A stretch of DNA of 64,000 bases, from assembly GCA_963560245.1 (NCBI GenBank), contig CAUWNS010000001.1, positions 1 to 64,000 of the forward strand, given 5' to 3'. The notes beneath the pieces are model-generated. The model ran no database searches. It saw only the letters and a program-made list of their open reading frames with translations, and was not told where the DNA came from. The translations under genes and the position numbers were made by a program. Positions 1 through 10,444 of the stretch are shown here, piece by piece (within the stretch, counting starts at the first letter, position 1; the number at the start of each line of letters is the position of its first letter). The DNA is from Pseudoruminococcus_B sp937901805. Its GTDB lineage: Bacteria; Bacillota; Clostridia; Oscillospirales; Ruminococcaceae.

Positions 1-53
1 CCAATATGATTGATTTTTACCTACAATCCAATCACTCTGACTGATTACAAAAG

Positions 54-109
54 CCCAAGGGAGACAACTTCCTTACGAAGTGTCTCCCTTGGGGCACGCT
101 TTTTCTTTT
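54..109 (+). terminator. Rho-independent terminator of an upstream gene
   Basis: A long hairpin has arms at 54-65 and 82-93 (12 bp), continues past one bulged A for five more pairs, and closes on a five-base loop. It is followed by a T-rich tract at 100-109. It would end a + strand gene lying outside the window. Confidence 0.75.
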
Positions 110-339
110 CTCAATCAATATCAGCCTGTGCGGAAACCAGGAAATCGCCGCTATCTGGAAATCTCCTTTTTATTCCAGATTGTTTCCGAGTTCGTAGAGT
201 TTTGTCAGCAGTTCCTCTGATCTGTTCTGATTTCATTACTTCTTTCTATGAAGAAGACATATTTCCGGTTCATCTCTGGTTAAAAGAAACTGCTTTTCCA
301 ATTTAAATCAAAAAAAATTCTTTTTTTCCTGTCAATCCC
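110..339. other. Intergenic stretch without a supported gene
   Basis: No reading frame here has a ribosome-binding site together with recognisable protein features. A 98-codon + strand frame crosses it but also runs through the terminator hairpin, so I do not accept it. On the - strand there are only short broken frames. Confidence 0.5.
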
Positions 340-369
340 TTGACAATCACTTTTGCAAAGTAGTATAGT
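340..369 (+). promoter_or_regulatory. Sigma-A-type promoter of the aro operon
   Basis: A perfect TTGACA (340-345) is followed after 18 bp by TATAGT (364-369). Transcription would start near 376, about 28 bases before the leader peptide start. This is the only strong promoter seen before aroF. Confidence 0.75.
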
Positions 370-403
370 AAGAACAACACTTTTGAGGAAAGGAGAGCAA
401 TTT

Positions 404-535
404 ATGGCAGGGCTTTTGAAAAGTGCAAAACAGTATTATTTTTACTTTATGGGCTTGGGCTTTACTTTTAGCGCAGGCTATTTTTGCTGCACTCAAAAAT
501 CTGCTCAAAGGCTCTCCGATACAGGTTCCTGTTAA
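404..535 (+). CDS. Tyr/Phe-rich leader peptide of the aro operon attenuator
   Basis: This 43-codon ORF has a good ribosome site (AGGAGAG at 391-397) seven bases before its ATG. Residues 11-27 hold nine aromatic residues, including the run YYFYF at 11-15, then F20, F22, Y26 and F27. It ends at TAA 533-535, 42 bases before a terminator hairpin, and the next genes code for DAHP synthase, prephenate dehydrogenase and prephenate dehydratase. By analogy with the enterobacterial pheL and trpL leaders, ribosome stalling at Tyr or Phe codons when charged tRNA is scarce would favour an antiterminator. The peptide itself probably has no other function. It matches no family I know; the call rests on codon content, position and the adjacent hairpin. 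Confidence 0.8.
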   Translation: MAGLLKSAKQYYFYFMGLGFTFSAGYFCCTQKSAQRLSDTGSC

Positions 536-577
536 AGCGGGAACAGAACCTCGGGTGAAAAGACGGAACAGAATGTG

Positions 578-625
578 AAGTCCAGTGCTTTTGGCAGACA
601 AAAGCACTGGACTTTTTTCTTTTTC
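578..625 (+). terminator. Attenuator terminator hairpin before aroF
   Basis: A perfect 15-bp stem (578-592 with 600-614) has a 7-base loop and a T-rich tail (613-625). Upstream bases 500-510 can pair with 588-598 (10 of 11 positions), which would break the 5' arm. Bases 414-427 can pair with 488-498, which would hide that antiterminator strand. The three exclusive pairings give the usual 1:2, 2:3, 3:4 attenuator layout. The pairings were found by eye and no folding energies were calculated. Confidence 0.75.
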
Positions 626-705
626 CTGCAAACCGGTAACAGGGAAAGGGAGTCCGTACAGACACAATTCACACAGAGAACATATACAGAATTGAGGGAA
701 CAATT

Positions 706-1722
706 ATGGTAGTCGTGGTAAAAAATGATACAGATCAGGAACGCTTGAAAGAATTAATCACCTGGCTGAAACAGTTTGGGGTGCAAATCCATGTCTCCCG
801 TGGAGCACAAACCTCTGTTTTAGGTCTTGTGGGGGATACTTCCTCCATCGACGTGGGCGACATCCAGTCTTTTGACATTGTCGAAGACGTCAAGCGCATC
901 CAGGAACCGTACAAAGCGGCAAACCGTAAATTCCACCCTCACGACACGGTTGTGGAAGTCGGCGGGCTGAAAATCGGAGGCGGGAACTTCCAGGTAATCG
1001 CCGGTCCCTGTTCAGTGGAAACGGAAGAACAGATTTGTGAAGTCGCAAAACGGGTACAGAAGGCCGGAGCCACCATGATCCGCGGCGGTGCTTTCAAGCC
1101 AAGAACTTCTCCCTATTCGTTCCAAGGCCTGCGCGCCACCGGCATTGAATTGCTCAAAGAGGCCAAAGCCCTCACCGGTATGCCGATTGTTACCGAAATT
1201 ATGAGTATCGATCATCTTCCGTTGTTTGAGGACGTGGACGTCATCCAGGTCGGCGCCCGTAATATGCAAAACTTTGAACTGCTCAAAGAGCTCGGCAAAC
1301 TCGACAAGCCCATCCTTCTCAAACGCGGCCTTGCCAACACCATCGAGGAACTTTTGATGAGCGCGGAATACATCATGGCTGGCGGAAACGAAAATGTCAT
1401 CCTCTGCGAACGTGGAATCCGTACCTTTGAAACCTCCACCCGCAACACTCTGGATATCTCCGCGATCCCAATGCTCAAACGTCACTCCCACCTTCCAGTT
1501 GTCGTGGATCCCAGCCATGCGGCCGGTCTTACCTGGATGGTGGAACCACTCTCCCTCGCGGCGGTTGCCGCAGGGGCGGACGGCCTGATTATTGAAGTGC
1601 ACAACGACCCGCAGCACGCGCTGTCTGATGGGGCGCAGTCCCTGACCCCGGATCGGTTTGATGAGGTTATGGAAAAAATCAAATCCCTTGGGTCTTTCAT
1701 GGATAAGACCCTCTCCTGCTGA
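706..1722 (+). CDS. aroF: 3-deoxy-7-phosphoheptulonate (DAHP) synthase
   Basis: This 338-residue enzyme joins phosphoenolpyruvate and erythrose 4-phosphate, the first step of the shikimate pathway. Residues 1 to about 70 look like the small ferredoxin-like regulatory domain of the Thermotoga/Bacillus-type (I-beta) enzymes. The TIM barrel follows, with IAGPCSVE near 103 and RGGAFKPRTSPYSFQG near 127. The ATG at 706 follows GAGGG at a normal distance. It is the first structural gene after the attenuator, and tyrA follows after 9 bases. In this family the N-terminal domain often binds Tyr or Phe, so feedback control of the enzyme may add to the leader-peptide control. The symbol is by function; aroA(G) or aroG are used elsewhere. 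Confidence 0.95.
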   Translation: MVVVVKNDTDQERLKELITWLKQFGVQIHVSRGAQTSVLGLVGDTSSIDVGDIQSFDIVEDVKRIQEPYKAANRKFHPHDTVVEVGGLKIGGGNFQVIAGPCSVETEEQICEVAKRVQKAGATMIRGGAFKPRTSPYSFQGLRATGIELLKEAKALTGMPIVTEIMSIDHLPLFEDVDVIQVGARNMQNFELLKELGKLDKPILLKRGLANTIEELLMSAEYIMAGGNENVILCERGIRTFETSTRNTLDISAIPMLKRHSHLPVVVDPSHAAGLTWMVEPLSLAAVAAGADGLIIEVHNDPQHALSDGAQSLTPDRFDEVMEKIKSLGSFMDKTLSC

Positions 1723-1731
1723 GGTATCCCT

Positions 1732-2577
1732 ATGGAACATCCCTTTACCGCCGCCGTTGTCGGCCTGGGGTTGATCGGCGGCTCAATGGCAAAAGCCCTC
1801 TCCCATTTCACTTCCGGCAGGGTTGTCGGATACGACCGGGATGCAAAGGTTCTGGAACAGGCGCTCACCAGCGGTGCGATCCACAAGATCGGCATCTCTG
1901 ATGATCTCAGTTCCTGCGATCTGATTCTCCTTGCACTCTATCCGCAGGACAGCATAACTTTTGTACAGTCCCATGTAGAATATCTCAAAAAAAATGCTGT
2001 GGTTGTGGATCTATGCGGCGTCAAATCCGTCGTATGCAATTCCTTATTCCCTCTCGCCAGGGAACATGATTTCTTTTTTGTCGGAGGTCACCCCATGGCT
2101 GGACGGGAAGTCTCCGGTTTCTCCTATTCCGATGAGCAGCTCTTTGCCGGTGCAAGCATGTTGCTCGTGCCGGATGACAGCACCCCATCCGGGCTACTCT
2201 CGGATCTGGATCGCCTCTTCCGTGCACTCGGGTTTGCAAAGATTATCCACACCACCCCGGAAAACCATGATCAGATGATTGCCTATACCTCTCAGCTTGC
2301 CCATGTGGTATCCAGTGCGTACATCAAAAGCCCGACCTCCCGCAGGCACCAGGGCTATTCCGCCGGCAGCTTCCGGGATTTGACCCGGGTCGCCAAACTC
2401 AACGAAACCATGTGGAGCGAACTGTTTTTGGAAAACCGGGAACCTCTGCTTGAAGAAATTGATACTATCCTGTCCCATCTGCGCGAATACAGGGATGCGA
2501 TTGCAGAAAACGATCGCGAAACCCTCACCCGCCTGCTGAGGGAAGGACGGGAAATTAAGGAGCATGTCCATCCATGA
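1732..2577 (+). CDS. tyrA: Prephenate dehydrogenase
   Basis: This 281-residue NAD-dependent enzyme converts prephenate to 4-hydroxyphenylpyruvate, the tyrosine branch. The N-terminal dinucleotide motif is VVGLGLIGGSMAKAL (about residues 8-22). The substrate-region motif GGHPMAGREVSGF lies near 118, and a helical C-terminal half follows. The length fits the catalytic form without a C-terminal ACT domain, so feedback control by tyrosine is not evident in the protein. The ATG is preceded by TGAGGTAT. The last codons overlap aroB by 4 bases (ATGA), indicating translational coupling. I do not distinguish prephenate from arogenate preference. Confidence 0.92.
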   Translation: MEHPFTAAVVGLGLIGGSMAKALSHFTSGRVVGYDRDAKVLEQALTSGAIHKIGISDDLSSCDLILLALYPQDSITFVQSHVEYLKKNAVVVDLCGVKSVVCNSLFPLAREHDFFFVGGHPMAGREVSGFSYSDEQLFAGASMLLVPDDSTPSGLLSDLDRLFRALGFAKIIHTTPENHDQMIAYTSQLAHVVSSAYIKSPTSRRHQGYSAGSFRDLTRVAKLNETMWSELFLENREPLLEEIDTILSHLREYRDAIAENDRETLTRLLREGREIKEHVHP

Positions 2578-3632
2578 AGACCATCTGTGTCCATACCGAA
2601 TCCCCCTATGAAATCCTGGTAGGCTCCGGCTTGCTGCGCTCCTGCGGGCAGGAGATCGCCAGGGTACATACACCTTGCCGCGCCGCTATTATTACCGACG
2701 ACACGGTCGATTCCCTGTACGGCACGCAAACAGAATCTTCCCTGCGCGCCGCAGGGTATCAGGTGTGCAAATTCGTGTTTGCACACGGGGAGCGTTCCAA
2801 GTGCCTGCAAACAGCGCTGGACGCCTACGAAGTGCTGACGGCAAACGGGATTTCCCGCTCCGATCTGATTGTCGCGCTCGGCGGCGGCGTGGTCGGGGAT
2901 CTGGCGGGCTTTGTCGCCGCAACCTATCTGCGTGGGATTGACTTTGTCCAGATCCCAACCACTTTCCTGGCGGCCATTGATTCCTCAGTCGGCGGGAAAA
3001 CCGCCGTGGACATCCCATCCGGGAAAAACCTGGTCGGCGCGTTCTGGCAGCCCAAACGGGTGATCTGCGATACCGACACCCTCTCCACCCTGAGCGAAGA
3101 GATTTTTTCCGAGGGCACGGCGGAGGCCATCAAGTACGGCGCCATCCTGGATGAATCCCTCTACCGCCTGCTCGCCTCCGGAGGGCTCTCCTCCCATTTG
3201 GAGGAAGTCATCTGCCGCTGTGTGGATTTAAAGCGGATGCTCGTGGAGGAGGATGAACGGGATCAGGGCAGCCGGCAGCTGCTCAATTTCGGGCACACGC
3301 TGGGGCACTGTGTGGAAACCCTCTCCGGGTACACCGTTCCCCATGGGCGCGCTGTTGCCATTGGTATGGCGATGATCACCCGGGCGGGCGAATCCCTTGG
3401 GCTGACCCCGTCGGGAACCACACAGGATCTGCTCTCGGTTCTCGATACCTACCGGCTTCCCAGCCAGTATGAGGGAGCCACGGTACAGCAGTTCTGCCAG
3501 GTGGCGCTGGGGGATAAAAAGCGCCACGGGGACAGCCTTACCGTCGTTCTGCTCGATCAGATTGGCAAAGCCGTCCTGTACCCCGTCCCCCTGTCAGAAT
3601 TGGAATCGTTTCTTTCCCACGCATGGAATTGA
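2574..3632 (+). CDS. aroB: 3-dehydroquinate synthase
   Basis: This 352-residue NAD- and metal-dependent enzyme cyclises DAHP to 3-dehydroquinate. The signature GGGVVGDLAGFVAATYLRG starts near residue 103, followed by IPTTFLAAIDSSVGGKTAVD. The metal-site histidine motif NFGHTLGHCVE lies near residue 240. Length is normal for the family. Its start overlaps the tyrA stop by 4 bases. The preceding gene makes DAHP's downstream branch product rather than its precursor, but aroF, three genes' breadth upstream in the same transcript, supplies the substrate. Confidence 0.95.
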   Translation: MKTICVHTESPYEILVGSGLLRSCGQEIARVHTPCRAAIITDDTVDSLYGTQTESSLRAAGYQVCKFVFAHGERSKCLQTALDAYEVLTANGISRSDLIVALGGGVVGDLAGFVAATYLRGIDFVQIPTTFLAAIDSSVGGKTAVDIPSGKNLVGAFWQPKRVICDTDTLSTLSEEIFSEGTAEAIKYGAILDESLYRLLASGGLSSHLEEVICRCVDLKRMLVEEDERDQGSRQLLNFGHTLGHCVETLSGYTVPHGRAVAIGMAMITRAGESLGLTPSGTTQDLLSVLDTYRLPSQYEGATVQQFCQVALGDKKRHGDSLTVVLLDQIGKAVLYPVPLSELESFLSHAWN

Positions 3633-3653
3633 CGAAAATTGGAGGTATCCCCT

Positions 3654-4913
3654 GTGGACGTACAAATTACTCCTTCCCCGCTTCATGGAACCATCCGGGT
3701 TCCGCCCAGCAAATCCGCCTCTCACCGCGCCGTCATCTGTGCCGCGCTGAGCAGGGGAACCTGCCAGATCGCCCCGGTATCCTTTTCCAAGGATATCGAG
3801 GCGACGCTTTCCTGCGCCCGCGCGCTTGGGGCGCAGATCCAAAGAGAAACAGACGCCGTTCGGATTACCGGAATCGGGAACATCCCGCAGGCAGCCGCCC
3901 TCGACTGTGAGGAGAGCGGCTCGACCCTGCGTTTTTTTCTGCCCATTGCCGCAGCGCTCGGCATACCGGCAAGCTTTTCCGGGAAGGGGAAACTCCCCGA
4001 TCGCCCGCTGGAACCGCTTGCCGCCCAGATGAGAGCGCATGGGGTTTGCTTTTCACCCGCTCCTGCACTGCCGTTTTCCATCTCCGGCAGGCTCGCTCCC
4101 GGACGGTTCTCCCTTGCCGGGAATGTCAGCTCCCAGTTTATCACCGGCCTGCTCTTTGCCCTTCCCCTGCTCGAGGGGGATAGCGAGATCCTTCTCGTCT
4201 CCCCATTGGAATCTGCCGGCTATGTGGAGATGACGCTGGAAATGCTCCGGCATTTTGGGATCCGAATTCTCCCCACGGAGCACGGCTGGACAATCCCCGG
4301 AGGACAGGCATACCGCCCCGCCGATATTACGGTGGAAGCGGATTACTCCAACGCCGCTTTCTGGCTTGCCGCCGGCGCGCTGGGGGATGGACTGAATGTA
4401 CAGGGACTGAGGGAACCTTCGGCGCAGGGGGATCGGGAAATCCTTCCCTTACTCCGGCGCTTCGGCGCCCTGGTTTGCCCTGGGGAAAACGGGATTTTTG
4501 TCTCCGATCAATCCCTGCGCGGGATCATCATTGACGCCGCGCAGATCCCGGATCTGGTTCCCATCCTGGCCGTCCTCGCCGCTTACAGTGAAGGAAAGAC
4601 CATGATCCAGAATGCCGGGCGCCTGCGTTTGAAGGAGTGCGACCGGCTGGCCGCCGTCTCCGATCTGCTGGACAGGCTTGGCGCCCAGGTGGAAGAACGC
4701 CCGGACTCCCTTGTCATCTGCGGAAGTCCCTCCCTGCCCGGCGGCGTCACCGTGAACGGCTGGGGCGACCACCGAATTGTCATGTCCGCAGCGGTCGCTG
4801 CCCTGCGCTGTGAACGCCCGGTCACCATTACCGGCGCGCAGGCGGTACAAAAGAGCTACCCGTCCTTTTTTGAAGATTTTCAAGCATTGGGAGGTATCTG
4901 CCATGTCCTCTAG
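3654..4913 (+). CDS. aroA: 3-phosphoshikimate 1-carboxyvinyltransferase (EPSP synthase)
   Basis: This 419-residue protein transfers the enolpyruvyl group of PEP to shikimate 3-phosphate. The N-terminal motif VPPSKSASHRAVICAALS gives the phosphate-binding Lys, Ser and Arg. NVSSQFITGLLFALP and the C-terminal LRLKECDRL segment are also present. A TTG at 3639 would give a longer frame, but GGAGGT at 3641 sits inside that extension and 8 bases before GTG 3654, so GTG 3654 is the likely start. The last 11 bases overlap aroC. Sensitivity class to glyphosate cannot be judged safely by eye. Confidence 0.93.
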   Translation: MDVQITPSPLHGTIRVPPSKSASHRAVICAALSRGTCQIAPVSFSKDIEATLSCARALGAQIQRETDAVRITGIGNIPQAAALDCEESGSTLRFFLPIAAALGIPASFSGKGKLPDRPLEPLAAQMRAHGVCFSPAPALPFSISGRLAPGRFSLAGNVSSQFITGLLFALPLLEGDSEILLVSPLESAGYVEMTLEMLRHFGIRILPTEHGWTIPGGQAYRPADITVEADYSNAAFWLAAGALGDGLNVQGLREPSAQGDREILPLLRRFGALVCPGENGIFVSDQSLRGIIIDAAQIPDLVPILAVLAAYSEGKTMIQNAGRLRLKECDRLAAVSDLLDRLGAQVEERPDSLVICGSPSLPGGVTVNGWGDHRIVMSAAVAALRCERPVTITGAQAVQKSYPSFFEDFQALGGICHVL

Positions 4914-5991
4914 TTGGGGAACCCATATTAAACTTTCGATTTTCGGGGAATCCCACGGCGGCGGGATTGGAGCCGTCCTGGACGGACTCCCCGCCGGGGA
5001 AGCCATTGATCTGGACGCTTTGCGTGCGTTTGCAAAGCGCCGCGCTCCGGGCAACAGCCTCGCGTCCACCGCCCGCAAAGAGGAGGATCTCCCGGAGATC
5101 CTCTCCGGCCTGGTAAACGGGGTTACCTGCGGAACCCCGCTCGCGGCAGTCATCCGCAATACGGATACCCGCTCCCAGGATTACCGCCGTACCCAGACCT
5201 TGGCCCGCCCCGGCCATGCGGATTATACCGGATATCTCCGCTACGGCGGGCACAACGATATCCGCGGGGGAGGGCATTTTTCCGGCAGGCTCACCGCGCC
5301 CCTGGTCTTTGCAGGCGGGATCTGCAAACAGATTCTCGAACACCGGGGGATTTTTATCGGTGCACATCTGCTCGCCGTCCACGGTGTACAGGATTCTCCG
5401 TTTGATCCTGTCCATCTCTCGAAAGAAGAACTCCTGTGTGCGGGAAAACGGGATTTCCCCGTACTGGATGAGCAGGCCGGCCACCGGATGCAGGTGGAAA
5501 TTGAAAAGGCAAGGCTTGCCTGCGACTCCGTCGGGGGAACGATTGAATGCGCCGTCCTCGGCCTCCCAGCCGGGGTAGGCTCCCCGATGTTCGACGGGGT
5601 GGAAAATATCCTCTCCTCCATCCTGTTCGGGATTCCTGCCGTCAAAGGACTGGAATTTGGAGAGGGGTTCGGCGTCTCCTCGCTGTTTGGCAGCGAGAAC
5701 AACGATACTTTCTATATGGATGGGGAGGAAGTCAAAACCCGGACCAACCGCCATGGAGGAATTCTGGGCGGCATCACTTCCGGGATGCCGCTTATCCTCC
5801 GTGCCGCGATGAAACCCACCCCGTCCATTGCCAAAGAACAGCAGACCATCGACTATGTACTCCGGCAGGACGCTGTGCTTTCGATTGTGGGCAGGCACGA
5901 TCCTTGCCTTGCCGTGCGCGCCGTCCCCTGCGTAGAGGCCGCCGTTGCAGTCGGCCTGCTGGAGCTGATTTGCATGCACGGCAAGATCTGA
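4903..5991 (+). CDS. aroC: Chorismate synthase
   Basis: This 362-residue FMN-dependent enzyme makes chorismate from EPSP. The N-terminal signature GESHGGGIGAVLDGLPAGE lies near residue 12. RPGHADYTGYLRYGGHND and RGGGHFSGRLTAPLVFAGG follow near residues 97-130, and a TNRHGGILGGITSG segment near 281. The ATG at 4903 has GGAGGTAT just upstream and starts inside the end of aroA. A longer frame from 4777 has no family support in its first 42 codons. The overlap with aroA implies coupled translation of two consecutive steps of the pathway. Confidence 0.95.
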   Translation: MSSSWGTHIKLSIFGESHGGGIGAVLDGLPAGEAIDLDALRAFAKRRAPGNSLASTARKEEDLPEILSGLVNGVTCGTPLAAVIRNTDTRSQDYRRTQTLARPGHADYTGYLRYGGHNDIRGGGHFSGRLTAPLVFAGGICKQILEHRGIFIGAHLLAVHGVQDSPFDPVHLSKEELLCAGKRDFPVLDEQAGHRMQVEIEKARLACDSVGGTIECAVLGLPAGVGSPMFDGVENILSSILFGIPAVKGLEFGEGFGVSSLFGSENNDTFYMDGEEVKTRTNRHGGILGGITSGMPLILRAAMKPTPSIAKEQQTIDYVLRQDAVLSIVGRHDPCLAVRAVPCVEAAVAVGLLELICMHGKI

Positions 5992-6046
5992 GCCGCACAC
6001 CAACCGCCTGATTTACCCATAACCGCAGAAAAGAGGAGAACCTATC

Positions 6047-7198
6047 ATGGATTTGGATACCCTGAGACTGGAAATCAACGGGATTGACGAGCAGATTATT
6101 AAACTGTTCTGCCGGAGGATGGAAATTGTCGAACAGGTGGCGGATTATAAAATCCGCCACGGACTGCCGGTCTACCATCCGGACAGGGAACAGCAGGTGA
6201 TTGCGCGAGTCTCCCAAAAAGCCGGCCCTCGGCTGGCGGATAGCGCCAAAGTGCTCTATACCACCATGATGGACGTCAGCAAATCCCTCCAGCATAAGCT
6301 TGTCGCGCAGTCAACGGAGGAGATGAGCTTGTGCGATAAGCTTATGGACGCCGCGCAGTCGTCCCCTGCCAGCCTGCCCTCCCATGCGCAGGTAGCCTGC
6401 CAGGGCGTGGAGGGCGCCTATTCCTTTGAGGCCTGCCGCAAGCTGTTCGCGCATCCGGAACTCTCCTTTTTCCCCTCCTTTGAAGGGGTGTTTGAGGCTG
6501 TGGATTCCGGGCGCTGTGAATACGGGGTTATCCCGATTGAAAACTCCTCGGCCGGATCGGTCACCGCAGTCTACGATCTCATGCGCAAATATAACCTCTT
6601 TATTGTCAAAGGGGTAAAACTGAAAATTGACCACTGCCTGCTGGCAAAATCCAACCTCCCGCTCGAAGAGATCACAGATCTCTACTCCCATGAGCAGGCC
6701 ATCCATCAGTGCGCCCAGTTTTTGAAAGAACATCCCCATATCCGGGTACATGTCTATTCCAATACCGCAGCTGCCGCAAAGATGGTCAGCGAATCGGAAA
6801 ACCCCCATGTCGCGGCAATCGCTTCCCGCGCCTGCGCCGATCTTTACGGCCTTCAGGTTGTCCGGGAGCACCTGCAGTTCTCCCAGGTGAATTTTACCCG
6901 GTTTATCTGTATCTCCAAACGGGCAATGATTTTGGAGCGAGCGGATAAGATCAGTATTTCTCTACGCCTGCCCCATGTCACCGGCTCTTTGTACCAGATG
7001 ATTACCCGTTTTGCCGTAAACCGGCTCAACCTTACCAAGTTGGAATCCCGCCCGCTGGCGGATACGGATTTTGAATTTCTCTTTTACTTTGACTTTGAAG
7101 GGAACGTCAAAAACCCGGACGTCCTCAGCCTGATCCGATCGCTCGACTATGAGCTGGATTCGTTCCAATTTTTAGGAAACTATTCCGAATTGGAATAA
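6047..7198 (+). CDS. pheA: Bifunctional chorismate mutase / prephenate dehydratase (P-protein)
   Basis: This 383-residue enzyme converts chorismate to prephenate and then to phenylpyruvate. Residues 1-90 form an AroQ-type chorismate mutase helix bundle (DTLRLEINGIDEQIIKLFCRR; K38-like residues in ADYKI). The dehydratase domain starts near 115 with CQGVEGAYSFEA and contains VIPIENSSAGSV. The C-terminal ACT domain (about 300-380) has the ESRPL motif that binds phenylalanine in the family. It is the last gene of the operon, 55 bases after aroC. It supplies chorismate mutase activity also for the tyrA branch, as no separate mutase is present here. Confidence 0.94.
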   Translation: MDLDTLRLEINGIDEQIIKLFCRRMEIVEQVADYKIRHGLPVYHPDREQQVIARVSQKAGPRLADSAKVLYTTMMDVSKSLQHKLVAQSTEEMSLCDKLMDAAQSSPASLPSHAQVACQGVEGAYSFEACRKLFAHPELSFFPSFEGVFEAVDSGRCEYGVIPIENSSAGSVTAVYDLMRKYNLFIVKGVKLKIDHCLLAKSNLPLEEITDLYSHEQAIHQCAQFLKEHPHIRVHVYSNTAAAAKMVSESENPHVAAIASRACADLYGLQVVREHLQFSQVNFTRFICISKRAMILERADKISISLRLPHVTGSLYQMITRFAVNRLNLTKLESRPLADTDFEFLFYFDFEGNVKNPDVLSLIRSLDYELDSFQFLGNYSELE

Positions 7199-7245
7199 CA
7201 GTTTCCCCCGCCCGGCAATAGGGCGGTGAGATAAGAAACTTTTTG

Positions 7246-7280
7246 AGGGACGGCACACCGCCGTCCCTTCTTGTTTTCTT
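7246..7280 (+). terminator. Terminator of the aro operon
   Basis: A 9-bp G+C-rich stem (7246-7254 with 7260-7268) with a 5-base loop is followed by TTCTTGTTTTCTT. It lies 47 bases after pheA and ends the aromatic operon before the lepA promoter. Confidence 0.85.
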
Positions 7281-7345
7281 AAAACAACGCTCGAAACCGG
7301 CATGGTTTTTTCTCAGTCCCTTTCTCCATTTCAGGCGGCTCGATC

Positions 7346-7375
7346 TTGCAAAGGAAATCCCTTGTATGCTATACT
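7346..7375 (+). promoter_or_regulatory. Promoter of lepA
   Basis: TTGCAA (7346-7351) and TATACT (7370-7375) are separated by 18 bp, with a TATG element directly before the -10 box. The lepA start lies about 45 bases downstream. Confidence 0.6.
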
Positions 7376-7424
7376 GAATTGTTATCAGTTTTCTTTGAAA
7401 TTCCCCTTTTTTGAGGTGATTAGA

Positions 7425-9233
<1,809 letters not shown>

Positions 9234-9252
9234 CCGTTTTTCCCGATTGCAG

Positions 9253-9300
9253 ACGGCAGCCGGAAGCGTATGTTCCGGCTGCCGTTCTTGCTGTTTTACT
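9253..9300 (+). terminator. Terminator between lepA and hemW
   Basis: A 12-bp stem (9253-9264 with 9274-9285) is followed by TCTTGCTGTTTT. The hemW ribosome site comes immediately after, so some read-through is likely. Confidence 0.7.
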
Positions 9301-9319
9301 TTGAAAGGAGGCCTTTTCC

Positions 9320-10444
9320 ATGCTGGGAATCTATCTCCATATCCCCTTCTGCCTGTCCAAATGCTCCTATTGTGATTTCTATTCCGTCACACCGGATGAT
9401 GCAGGGATGGATCGCTATCTGCATGCCCTGCGAAAAGAAATCGACCGCCTGGTACCAAAGGACGAATCGGTGGATTCTATCTACTTCGGCGGGGGGACGC
9501 CCACTGTGTTCGGGGCAAAGCGCCTGTGCGCGGCCTTGGAGGGGATTGCCGGGCGCGCGCATCTCACCCCGGACTGTGAAATTTCAATGGAGGCAAACCC
9601 CTCCACCTCCCTGCTTTCCCTGCTCAAAGACTGCCGGGCAGGGGGTTTCAACCGAATTTCCTTTGGCGTGCAGTCCGCCGTAGAGGAAGAACTGGAAGCC
9701 CTCACCCGCAGGCATACTGTCGATACCGCTGCAAAGGCCATCGAGCTTGCCCAGCAGGCGGGCTTTTCCAATCTCTCCGCCGATCTGATGCTCGGCATCC
9801 CCAAACAGACGGCGCAGAGCGCTGTATTTTCTGCCCGCTTCCTCTCCTCTCTCGGAATTACCCATCTCTCCGCCTATCTGCTCAAATTGGAACCCGGCAC
9901 CCCGATGTATGCCACGCAGGACAACCTTTCCCTCCCCGGGGAGGATGAACTGTGTGAAATCTATCAATCTGTCTGTGAGGTCATGGCACAGGAGGGCTTT
10001 CCCCAGTACGAAATCTCCAATTTCGCACGCCCCGGGTATGCCTGCCGGCACAATCTCAAATACTGGGAACTGGAACCCTATCTGGGGATTGGCCCGGCGG
10101 CGCACTCTTTTTTCCAGGGAAAGCGCTTTTTTTATCCGCGCAGTGTAGAGGGCTTTCTCTTCCATGCCGAAGCCGGTACGGACGGCACTGTGCTGGAAGA
10201 GGAATCCGGCGGTGATGCGGAGGAATTCCTCATGCTCCATCTGCGGCTGACAAAAGGGCTGAATCTACTGGATTTCTGCACCCGGTACTCTTTGCCCCTC
10301 TCCCCGTTGGAACAGCGTGCACAGCAGCTTGTTCAGGCCGGATTAGCCTATTTCACACCAGAAGGTAATCTTTCCCTCACGACGAAAGGATTCCTGGTCT
10401 CCAACTCTGTCATCGGCTTTCTGCTGGATTCGCTGGGGCTATAA
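9320..10444 (+). CDS. hemW: HemW-type radical SAM protein (HemN family)
   Basis: The 374-residue protein has the radical SAM cluster motif CLSKCSYCDF (CxxxCxxC) at about residues 11-20 and the GGGTP motif near residue 56. A HemN-type C-terminal region is present. Family members were long annotated as oxygen-independent coproporphyrinogen oxidases, but the short HemW group is now seen as heme chaperones. The early position of the cysteines and the missing N-terminal HemN extension favour HemW. The start follows GAAAGGAGG at good distance. No other heme gene is nearby, so heme trafficking rather than synthesis is more likely. Confidence 0.85.
   Translation: MLGIYLHIPFCLSKCSYCDFYSVTPDDAGMDRYLHALRKEIDRLVPKDESVDSIYFGGGTPTVFGAKRLCAALEGIAGRAHLTPDCEISMEANPSTSLLSLLKDCRAGGFNRISFGVQSAVEEELEALTRRHTVDTAAKAIELAQQAGFSNLSADLMLGIPKQTAQSAVFSARFLSSLGITHLSAYLLKLEPGTPMYATQDNLSLPGEDELCEIYQSVCEVMAQEGFPQYEISNFARPGYACRHNLKYWELEPYLGIGPAAHSFFQGKRFFYPRSVEGFLFHAEAGTDGTVLEEESGGDAEEFLMLHLRLTKGLNLLDFCTRYSLPLSPLEQRAQQLVQAGLAYFTPEGNLSLTTKGFLVSNSVIGFLLDSLGL

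Noticed and set aside
10..306. A 98-codon + strand frame at the left edge
   Set aside because: It runs through a strong terminator hairpin, has no ribosome site and no protein-like features.
4828..6003. A 391-codon frame antisense to aroC
   Set aside because: It mirrors a well-conserved gene in a codon-biased region and has no recognisable motif or ribosome site.
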